NCBI GenBank assembly: GCA_021555075.1
Contig: JAKGBX010000004.1
Span: 62,001 to 126,000 of the forward strand
Length of the DNA: 64,000 nucleotides
Direction of reading: 5' to 3'
Source: Rhodobacteraceae bacterium LMO-JJ12
GTDB taxonomy: Bacteria > Pseudomonadota > Alphaproteobacteria > Rhodobacterales > Rhodobacteraceae
Below the pieces are notes generated by a model. It worked only from the letters and a program-made list of their open reading frames with translations. It made no database searches and was not told where the DNA came from. The translations under genes were made by a program, and so were the position numbers. This document shows positions 53,272 through 59,205 of the stretch, piece after piece (the first letter of the stretch is position 1; each line of letters opens with the position of its first letter).

Positions 53272-53625
53272 ATGTATGGAGTTGTGCTTTGGAGCGACCA
53301 GGTGGACCGGAAAGCCGTGATCTGGTGTGAAGATCATGGTGATCTTGCGTTCTACAGTGGTCAAGAACAGAGTGTTTTTGATGGACCGCAATTGGACGCT
53401 GGGGATTTTGTGCAATTTCAGCTCAGCGAAAGTCAGGATGTGCGGGTCGCTCTGGAACCGCAATTGGTTGCGGAAAAACAATACCATGGCCTGGCTGAAA
53501 GTCTGAAGGGTGGCAGCAAGAATGTGCCGCGCCCAACGGGCCGTGACATGGCGCAACGCAATGATAGCGACGACAATATCATCGCATTCGCGCCGCGCCA
53601 GGAGAAGGCGAGGCTGGCATCCTGA
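53272..53625 (+). CDS. Hypothetical small soluble protein
   Basis: I do not recognise this 117-residue protein. From the ATG at 53272 (GGGGA 5 nt upstream) it reads MYGVVLWSDQVDRKAVIWCEDHGDLAFY, a pattern of short beta strands that could form a small barrel, then a polar, probably disordered tail from about residue 75. A longer version from 53206 is possible but has a poorer start context. It is divergent from the XRE regulator, so the tandem operator could also affect it. Confidence 0.6.
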   Translation: MYGVVLWSDQVDRKAVIWCEDHGDLAFYSGQEQSVFDGPQLDAGDFVQFQLSESQDVRVALEPQLVAEKQYHGLAESLKGGSKNVPRPTGRDMAQRNDSDDNIIAFAPRQEKARLAS

Positions 53626-53651
53626 TCCAAACGCTTTGGCCCGAGGGCGGC

Positions 53652-54212
53652 TCAGTGGCCGCGTGAAAGCGCAGCAACGCCGGTACGGGCAACCTCCAAA
53701 AGGCCGAGAGGGCGCATTAGATCGGCGAATGCGTCGATTTTCTCAGGCGTGCCTGTGATCTCGAATACGAAGCTCTCCAACGTGCTGTCGACAACGTTGG
53801 CGCGAAAGATGTCAGCCAACCGAAGGGCTTCTACCCTTTTGTCGCCATCGCCGATGACCTTCAGAAGAGCCAGTTCCCGTTCAACCGCAGCACCCTCAAC
53901 CGTCAGATCATGCACTTCGTGCACCGGGATGATGCGCCCCAACTGGGCCTTGATCTGCTCGATCACCTGCGGCGTGCCGCTGGTTACGACGGTGATTCGG
54001 CTGGTATGGCCGGTATGGTCCACCTCGGCCACAGTGAGGCTTTCGATGTTATAGCCGCGCCCGGAGAAAAGTCCGATAACGCGGGCCAATACGCCGGGTT
54101 CGTTGTCGACGACCACGGCTAGAGTGTGTCTTTCCGTAACGTCGCTGAACGTCGGGCGTAGATTGTAGGCCGAATGCTTGTTCGCGCCTTTTTTGATTTT
54201 TAGAGGAGACAT
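53652..54212 (-). CDS. ilvH: Acetolactate synthase small (regulatory) subunit
   Basis: The 186-residue product starts with a short basic tail (MSPLKIKKGANKHSAYNLRPTFSDV) and then an ACT domain (RHTLAVVVDNEPGVLARVIGLFSGRGYNIESLTVAEVDHTGHTSRITVV) that binds valine for feedback inhibition, followed by the IlvH C-terminal domain (DIFRANVVDSTLESFVFEITGTPEKIDAFADLM). It follows ilvI by 31 bp and is read with it from the attenuated promoter. Confidence 0.95.
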   Translation of the reverse strand: MSPLKIKKGANKHSAYNLRPTFSDVTERHTLAVVVDNEPGVLARVIGLFSGRGYNIESLTVAEVDHTGHTSRITVVTSGTPQVIEQIKAQLGRIIPVHEVHDLTVEGAAVERELALLKVIGDGDKRVEALRLADIFRANVVDSTLESFVFEITGTPEKIDAFADLMRPLGLLEVARTGVAALSRGH

Positions 54213-54243
54213 GTGAACAATTCCTTTCGCACGCGTTCCGGCA

Positions 54244-55998
54244 TCACACCAGAACGGCCCCGCTTGAGCCGATCGCATCTTTGGTGGAGGCTTCGCCCAG
54301 CAACATCTTGTTGTGCGGCTGTCCGCTCGGGATCATCGGGAAGCAGTTTTCATGCTTCTCGACGCGGCAATCAACAATCACTGGCCCATCATAGGCAATC
54401 ATTTCCTTGATGGCAGCGTCCAGATCATCGGGATGATCGACCCGGATACCCTTGCAACCGAAGGCTTCAGCCAGCTTTACGAAATCGGGCAGAGCTTCGG
54501 ACCAGCTATGAGAGTAGCGCTCGCCATGCAACAGTTCCTGCCATTGGCGCACCATTCCAAGCCGTTCATTGTTCAGGATAAATTGCTTGACGGGCAGGCG
54601 GTACTGCACTGCGGTGCCCATTTCCTGCATGTTCATCAGCCAACTTGCTTCGCCCGCGACATTGATCACCAATGACTCGGGATGGGCCACCTGCACGCCG
54701 ACGGATGAGGGCAGGCCATAGCCCATAGTGCCAAGGCCGCCCGACGTCATCCAGCGGTTGGGATCGTTGAAGGTGAGGAACTGGGCGGCCCACATCTGGT
54801 GCTGGCCCACTTCAGTGCAAACATAACGATCCATGTCGCGCGTCAGCGCTTCGAGTCGCGCCAGCGCATGCTGTGGCCTGATCGTTTTTTCTGAAGTTTT
54901 GAACTTCAGGCAATCCACACCGCGCCATTCATTGATCTTGGACCACCAGGATTTCACCGCTTCCTTCTCGGTCTTGCGGCCGCGGGATTTCCAGACTTTC
55001 AGAATGTCTTCAAGCACATGGCCCACATCGCCGACAATCGGGATATCGACACGGATCACCTTGTTGATGGACGATGGGTCGATGTCGATATGGGCCTTGG
55101 CGGAATCCGGGCTGAATGCGCTGATCAAGCCGGTGATCCGGTCATCGAAACGCGCACCGATATTGATCATCAGATCGCAATCGTGCATCGCCATGTTGGC
55201 CTCGTAAAGCCCGTGCATGCCAAGCATGCCCAGCCAGTTCTTGCCGTTGCCCGGATAGGCACCCAGACCCATCAGGGTCGAGGTGATCGGGAAATTTGTG
55301 CCTTCGACCAACTCGCGCAGGAGCTGGCTTGCGGCGGGGCCGGAATTGATCACGCCGCCGCCGGTGTAAAACACGGGTTTCTTGGCTTTTTCAATGGCTT
55401 CGACCAGTTCGGTGATCTCGTCCATGTCGCCTTTGACTTGCGGCTGGTAGTGCGAAAGCTTGACCTTTTGAATTGGTGTGTAGGTGGCCGAAGCGAATTG
55501 AACGTCCTTGGGAATATCCACCAGAACCGGGCCGGGGCGGCCGGTGGTGGCGACGTGGAAAGCCTCGTGAATGGTGGCTGAAAGGGCGGAAGTTTCCTTG
55601 ACGAGCCAGTTGTGCTTGGTGCAGGCGCGGGTGATGCCCACGGTGTCGGCCTCCTGAAAGGCATCGGTGCCGATCATGAAGGTCGGAACCTGGCCGGAAA
55701 GAACCACCAGAGGTATTGAATCCAACAACGCATCCGTAATGCCAGTGACGGCATTTGTTGCGCCAGGACCAGAGGTTACGAGGACGACGCCGGGTTTTCC
55801 GGTGCTGCGCGCATAGCCTTCGGCGGCGTGGACGGCGCCTTGTTCGTGGCGCACGAGGATGTGGCGGATATCGTTTTGAAGGAAAATCTCATCGTAGATC
55901 GGAAGAACAGCGCCGCCGGGGTATCCGAATACGACTTCCACGCCCTGATCCCTGAGGGCCTGAACCAACATCTTCGCTCCGGTCATCTGACGTGTCAT
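54244..55998 (-). CDS. ilvI: Acetolactate synthase large (catalytic) subunit
   Basis: ThDP-dependent enzyme of 584 residues that makes acetolactate or acetohydroxybutyrate for valine, leucine and isoleucine. The catalytic Glu is in HEQGAVHAAEGYAR near residue 49. The ThDP/Mg motif reads VAGEASWLMNMQEMGTAVQ where many enzymes have GDGS or GDAS, so an Asp has become Glu. A promoter, a leader peptide and a terminator lie upstream. GGAG is 10 nt before the ATG. Confidence 0.95.
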   Translation of the reverse strand: MTRQMTGAKMLVQALRDQGVEVVFGYPGGAVLPIYDEIFLQNDIRHILVRHEQGAVHAAEGYARSTGKPGVVLVTSGPGATNAVTGITDALLDSIPLVVLSGQVPTFMIGTDAFQEADTVGITRACTKHNWLVKETSALSATIHEAFHVATTGRPGPVLVDIPKDVQFASATYTPIQKVKLSHYQPQVKGDMDEITELVEAIEKAKKPVFYTGGGVINSGPAASQLLRELVEGTNFPITSTLMGLGAYPGNGKNWLGMLGMHGLYEANMAMHDCDLMINIGARFDDRITGLISAFSPDSAKAHIDIDPSSINKVIRVDIPIVGDVGHVLEDILKVWKSRGRKTEKEAVKSWWSKINEWRGVDCLKFKTSEKTIRPQHALARLEALTRDMDRYVCTEVGQHQMWAAQFLTFNDPNRWMTSGGLGTMGYGLPSSVGVQVAHPESLVINVAGEASWLMNMQEMGTAVQYRLPVKQFILNNERLGMVRQWQELLHGERYSHSWSEALPDFVKLAEAFGCKGIRVDHPDDLDAAIKEMIAYDGPVIVDCRVEKHENCFPMIPSGQPHNKMLLGEASTKDAIGSSGAVLV

Positions 55999-56034
55999 CT
56001 TGTTTGCTCCGTTCAACGCCTTGTTTATACACAT

Positions 56035-56060
56035 AAAAAAGCCCCCGGAATTTCGGGGGC
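56035..56060 (-). terminator. Attenuator terminator of the ilvIH operon
   Basis: On the minus strand GCCCCCG (56060-56054) pairs with CGGGGGC (56047-56041) around a 6-nt loop and is followed by six T residues (56040-56035). It lies between the leader peptide gene and ilvI, 36 bp before the ilvI ATG, so transcription must pass it to reach the structural genes. Confidence 0.85.
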
Positions 56061-56084
56061 GCATGGGGGGGAAGTAAGGTTCCG

Positions 56085-56132
56085 TTACCGGCCCATGCGC
56101 GACTTTTCTAGAATTACGACGACTGCGTTCAT
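56085..56132 (-). CDS. ilvIH leader peptide
   Basis: A 15-codon frame encoding MNAVVVILEKSRMGR. Codons 4-8 are three Val, one Ile and one Leu, the three end products of the pathway. It has an AGAGG ribosome-binding site 9 nt upstream, a promoter immediately before it and an intrinsic terminator 25 nt after its stop. That is the classical layout of a transcription attenuator. A segment of codons 11-14 (GCGCATGGG) is exactly complementary to CCCATGCGC just before the terminator. Confidence 0.85.
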   Translation of the reverse strand: MNAVVVILEKSRMGR

Positions 56133-56159
56133 CGAGAAATACCTCTTTTACGTGGCCGG

Positions 56160-56188
56160 ACCTTAGGTTGGTGAAAACGGGGCGTCAA
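56160..56188 (-). promoter_or_regulatory. Predicted ilvIH promoter
   Basis: Minus-strand TTGACG (56188-56183) and TAAGGT (56165-56160) are separated by 17 bp. Transcription would begin near 56153, about 20 nt before the leader peptide ATG. Confidence 0.6.
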
Positions 56189-56499
56189 CCGCAAAGAGAT
56201 CAGAAAAACATGTCGCAAACCGGATTTTCTGCGACATTTTGTTGCGCCAGGCCGCCAGTGTCGCGCATGAAACGCAAATCAAGTGCGTTTTTCAGGCGCG
56301 TCGGGCCGGGTTTGAAAACCGGAATCCGGCCAAAAGTTAATGCCTTGGCGCGGTTGCAAGGAGGGGGGTGACTCCCGGCTGCCGGGCGTCTGCTTTCCGG
56401 CTGCCGGTGAAACGAGAAGTTCTTTAAGCTGAATTAAGTTAACACGCCGCGCACCGGGGCAAGGTGGTGGTCGTGTTTTGGTAACGTCTCGGTCGTGTC
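56189..56499. other. Intergenic region between ilvIH promoter and bpt
   Basis: This 311-bp stretch lies between the ilv promoter and the end of bpt; both genes are read on the minus strand. No convincing reading frame is present. A small hairpin AAACGCA-N7-TGCGTTT lies at 56270-56290. A TTAA-N6-TTAA motif sits near 56424-56437 but has the wrong spacing for a CtrA site. No clear terminator for bpt was found. Confidence 0.5.
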
Positions 56500-57312
56500 T
56501 TAACGGCTCAGATCGGGCAGCGAGATGTTGGCGACCTGCTCGGCGATGGGATCGGTTGAGAGCGGGTGGGACTCGGCCTCGTGAACGGCCGGGTCTGCGA
56601 CCGGCATCCAACTGCCGTTCTTGTAGATCTCAAGCCCGGAGAATTTGGCCTTGTAGCCCATCTTGGGTGAACCGGGCACCCAATAGCCAAGATAGACATA
56701 GGGCAACCCGGCCTCGCGGGCGATTGCAATATGATCAAGGATGATATGGGTGCCCAGTGAATTGCGCATCAAATCGGGTTCGAAGAAGGAATAGACCATC
56801 GACAGGCCATCATCGAGCACATCGGTCAGGCAGACAGCGATCAGCGCACCGGTCTTGCGGTCGCAATATTCGATGACGCGGCTTCGGATCGGGGTTTCCT
56901 CGATCATCGCGGCGAATTCGAACACGTCCATATCGGCCATGCCGCCCGTCGCGTGACGGCTGTCGAGATAGCGGCGAAACAGGTCGTATTGATCTTCGGT
57001 CGCCCAGGGCGAGGTGGCGCGGCGTTCAAGAAACGCATTGCGTTTGAGCACGCGCTTCTGGCTTTTGGATATGGTGAAGTCGGCCACCCGAATGCGCGCC
57101 GAAAGGCAGGCGGCGCAATCGGCACAGGAGGGGCGGTAGAGCACGTTTTGCGAACGGCGAAAGCCCTGTTTGGAGAGCGCATTGTTGAGCTTGACCGCGC
57201 CTTCGCCCTGCAACGCGGTGAACAGTTTACGCTCCATCCGACCCTCGAGATAGGGGCAGGTTTGGGGCGCAGTAACATAGAATTGCGGTGCAAGAGGTAG
57301 GGTGTGGCGCAT
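56500..57312 (-). CDS. bpt: Aspartate/glutamate leucyltransferase (Bpt)
   Basis: A 270-residue aminoacyl-tRNA-protein transferase that adds Leu (or Arg) to N-terminal Asp or Glu and so marks proteins for ClpAP/ClpS degradation. Conserved features are [36 protein letters not shown] with its cysteine cluster, and [24 protein letters not shown] near residues 210-233. Predicted promoter TTGACA-N16-TATCGT lies just upstream. Confidence 0.95.
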   Translation of the reverse strand: MRHTLPLAPQFYVTAPQTCPYLEGRMERKLFTALQGEGAVKLNNALSKQGFRRSQNVLYRPSCADCAACLSARIRVADFTISKSQKRVLKRNAFLERRATSPWATEDQYDLFRRYLDSRHATGGMADMDVFEFAAMIEETPIRSRVIEYCDRKTGALIAVCLTDVLDDGLSMVYSFFEPDLMRNSLGTHIILDHIAIAREAGLPYVYLGYWVPGSPKMGYKAKFSGLEIYKNGSWMPVADPAVHEAESHPLSTDPIAEQVANISLPDLSR

Positions 57313-57340
57313 GGTGTCTGTAAATTGATTGGCAGCCTCA

Positions 57341-57368
57341 ACGATACCAATCAGCGACTGGATGTCAA
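57341..57368 (-). promoter_or_regulatory. Possible bpt promoter
   Basis: Minus-strand TTGACA (57368-57363) and TATCGT (57346-57341) are separated by 16 bp, about 29 bp before the bpt ATG. The -35 is a perfect consensus; the -10 is weak. Confidence 0.4.
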
Positions 57369-57478
57369 AGCATTGATGAAAATTGGAGTTAATGGTGATC
57401 GCGCGGTGGCGCCCGCGCAGGGCATCACTCGGGTCGCTCGCGCCTACGGCTAGTAGACAGGTGTCAGCGAATGACGCT

Positions 57479-57937
57479 TCAGGCGCCGGCGCGGTGGTTG
57501 AGCGCGACGGAGCCCAGCGCGAGATCGCTGAGACCCTGGCCGCGCGCGGAGGTGGCCATCAGAACCATCGAGACGAGTTGAACCGGGAAGAAGGCAAAGG
57601 ACAGCATGAAGCCCAGCGAGTGCAGGAAGGCCTCGGACGTATCGAAACGCTGCCCGCGGGCGTTGCGAAATTCGATGGCGAACAGGCGCATGCCCGGCGT
57701 GGCCGATGAATTGGCCAAACTCACTGTGCGGTAAGCAAGGTTGAGGAGCCACCAGACCGGCACGATGAAGATCGCCGCCAAACCGAGCGTGAAGATCACG
57801 ATCAGAACGGTGATCACCAGCAACAGAACGGTATCGACCAGAAAGGCCAAGAGCCGCTTGAGCGGGACATCGGCATAGAATTCGCCCTGCGAGTAAGGGT
57901 CGGGAAGGTGCCAGTCGGGATCGTCTTGGTAGCTCAT
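57479..57937 (-). CDS. RDD family membrane protein
   Basis: The 152-residue product has the RDD hallmark: an Arg and two Asp residues in the first helix region ([30 protein letters not shown]), then a middle helix pair and the [37 protein letters not shown] segment. Some RDD proteins transport ions or act as antiporters; nothing more specific can be said. It is minus-strand, between DUF2852 and bpt, and ends 167 bp before the bpt start. Confidence 0.9.
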   Translation of the reverse strand: MSYQDDPDWHLPDPYSQGEFYADVPLKRLLAFLVDTVLLLVITVLIVIFTLGLAAIFIVPVWWLLNLAYRTVSLANSSATPGMRLFAIEFRNARGQRFDTSEAFLHSLGFMLSFAFFPVQLVSMVLMATSARGQGLSDLALGSVALNHRAGA

Positions 57938-58021
57938 TTGTGAGACCTTTGTTGCAGGTTTGCGCCCGACCGGGGGAAAGGGCCGGGCGCAGCAGATGCG
58001 CTTATGGTAAGCCTGTGGGTA

Positions 58022-58483
58022 TCAGGCGGGCGCTCTGTCGTCGTTTTCGCCTTTGTCGTTATCGGCATCGGCGGCGGCGTTGAAGGCGCGTTCTTCCATG
58101 AACTCGTCGAACTCGGTCTTGTCCTTGGCTTCGCGCAGACGTTGCAGGAAGGATTCGAACTGCTCTTGTTCTTCTTCAAGCCGACGCAGGGTCTCTTCCT
58201 TGTAGCTGTCAAAGGCGGTGTTGCCCGAGCTGCGCATTGCGGAATGACGGTGTGCGTGGCGGTGGCGGCGATGGCCGCAGCTTCCCTTGAACATCTGTTT
58301 GCTCCAACGGTTGGTGTAAGTCATGTAGAAAACGAGGGCGAGGCCAACGGGCCAAAAGAAGACGAAACCCAGAACCATGGCGGCGATCCAGGCGCCTTTG
58401 CCCTTGTCGTCCAGCCAGGCCTCGGCGCGGCGGAACCATGCCATAGGGCCAGATCCGTAGGCTGTGTGCGTGGCGGTTGTCAT
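58022..58483 (-). CDS. DUF2852 membrane protein
   Basis: A 153-residue protein with one clear membrane helix pair near residues 30-55 (AWIAAMVLGFVFFWPVGLALVFYMTYTNRW), a His/Arg-rich stretch (CGHRRHRHAHRHS) and a C-terminal predicted coiled coil (DSYKEETLRRLEEEQEQFESFLQRLREAKDKTEFDEFMEERA). This is the DUF2852 layout; the family is uncharacterised. AGAGAGAGA precedes the ATG. Two copies of a 19-bp palindrome upstream suggest tight control. Confidence 0.9.
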   Translation of the reverse strand: MTTATHTAYGSGPMAWFRRAEAWLDDKGKGAWIAAMVLGFVFFWPVGLALVFYMTYTNRWSKQMFKGSCGHRRHRHAHRHSAMRSSGNTAFDSYKEETLRRLEEEQEQFESFLQRLREAKDKTEFDEFMEERAFNAAADADNDKGENDDRAPA

Positions 58484-58518
58484 GTCTCTCTCTCTCCAAT
58501 TTGAGGCTGTGATGCCGT

Positions 58519-58537
58519 ATGTGAATGCTTTTCACAT
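58519..58537. promoter_or_regulatory. 19-bp palindrome upstream of DUF2852, proximal copy
   Basis: ATGTGAA-TGCTT-TTCACAT is a perfect 7-bp inverted repeat around 5 bp. It lies 36 bp before the DUF2852 ATG, where it would overlap or follow the start site. The 7-bp gap between TGTGA and TCACA (instead of 6) argues against a CRP site. The binding protein is unknown. Confidence 0.6.
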
Positions 58538-58576
58538 TGAATAGATTGGCATTCCTCGGGGGTTTGACAAGGGATT

Positions 58577-58595
58577 ATGTGAATGTTTTTTACAT
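58577..58595. promoter_or_regulatory. 19-bp palindrome upstream of DUF2852, distal copy
   Basis: ATGTGAA-TGTTT-TTTACAT matches the proximal copy with one mismatch in the second arm. The two centres are 58 bp apart. The surrounding sequence is unusually AT-rich for this genome. A TTGTCA that could be a -35 element lies between the two copies on the minus strand (58569-58564). Confidence 0.55.
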
Positions 58596-58658
58596 TAATT
58601 GAAATTATTGTTATAAATTAGTTTGTTAGGTAAAAAATTTTGTGCCGATGCCTGGTGT

Positions 58659-59120
58659 TCAGAGGATGAAATCAGCCGTTTGAGCGCCCGAAATCCGGGT
58701 GAGTTCCTCGGGGGAGAGCGAGAAAACGTGGCGCGGTGTGCCCGCCGCAGCCCAGATCAGCGAGAATTCCTGAAGCCTTGGGTCAAGGAAGGCGCGAATG
58801 GGCGTGAGATGCCCGACGGGGGCGACGCCGCCGATGGCAAAGCCCGTCTGGGCGCGGATCAGGGCGGCATCGGCCTTGCCCAGAGGCTCCCCGGCGAGTG
58901 CCGTCGCCTTGGCGGGATCGACCTGATTGCCGCCTGCGGTGATAAAGAGGATCGCTTCGCCGCTGTCTTCGCCACGAAAAATGATCGACTTGGCGATCTG
59001 GTCAATCTCGACGCCGAGTTCATCGGCGGCCATCTGGGCGGTGCGGGCCTCGCCGGTTTCCTTGATGAGGGCGGAGGCGTCGCTGAGGGCGGCGCGGACG
59101 CGGGCGAGGGATTTGGACAT
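58659..59120 (-). CDS. YbaK/ProX-type aminoacyl-tRNA deacylase
   Basis: The 153-residue product belongs to the YbaK/EbsC superfamily, which removes mischarged amino acids from tRNA. Conserved features are SLARVRAALSDASALIKETGEARTAQMAADELGVEIDQIAKSIIFRG with the catalytic Lys in IAKSI, and GFAIGGVAPVGHLTPIRAFLDPRL. Whether it is a Cys-tRNA(Pro) or Ala-tRNA(Pro) deacylase cannot be decided. The start at 59120 (MSKSLARV) is preferred over an in-frame upstream ATG that would run into the divergent glnE start region. Confidence 0.9.
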   Translation of the reverse strand: MSKSLARVRAALSDASALIKETGEARTAQMAADELGVEIDQIAKSIIFRGEDSGEAILFITAGGNQVDPAKATALAGEPLGKADAALIRAQTGFAIGGVAPVGHLTPIRAFLDPRLQEFSLIWAAAGTPRHVFSLSPEELTRISGAQTADFIL

Positions 59121-59205
59121 GGGTGGGCCTTTATTCGGTTCTGTGACGGGTGCAGAGTGCGTTAGGTCATTGACGATGCGCAAGGGGGGCCGCAAGTTGC
59201 GGTCC

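Noticed and set aside
56424-56440. TTAA-N6-TTAA near 56424 as a CtrA site
   Set aside because: The spacing is wrong and it lies downstream of bpt, more than 200 bp from the ilv promoter.
58519-58537. CRP-type site TGTGA...TCACA before DUF2852
   Set aside because: The half-sites are 7 bp apart instead of 6, in both copies, so a different regulator is more likely.
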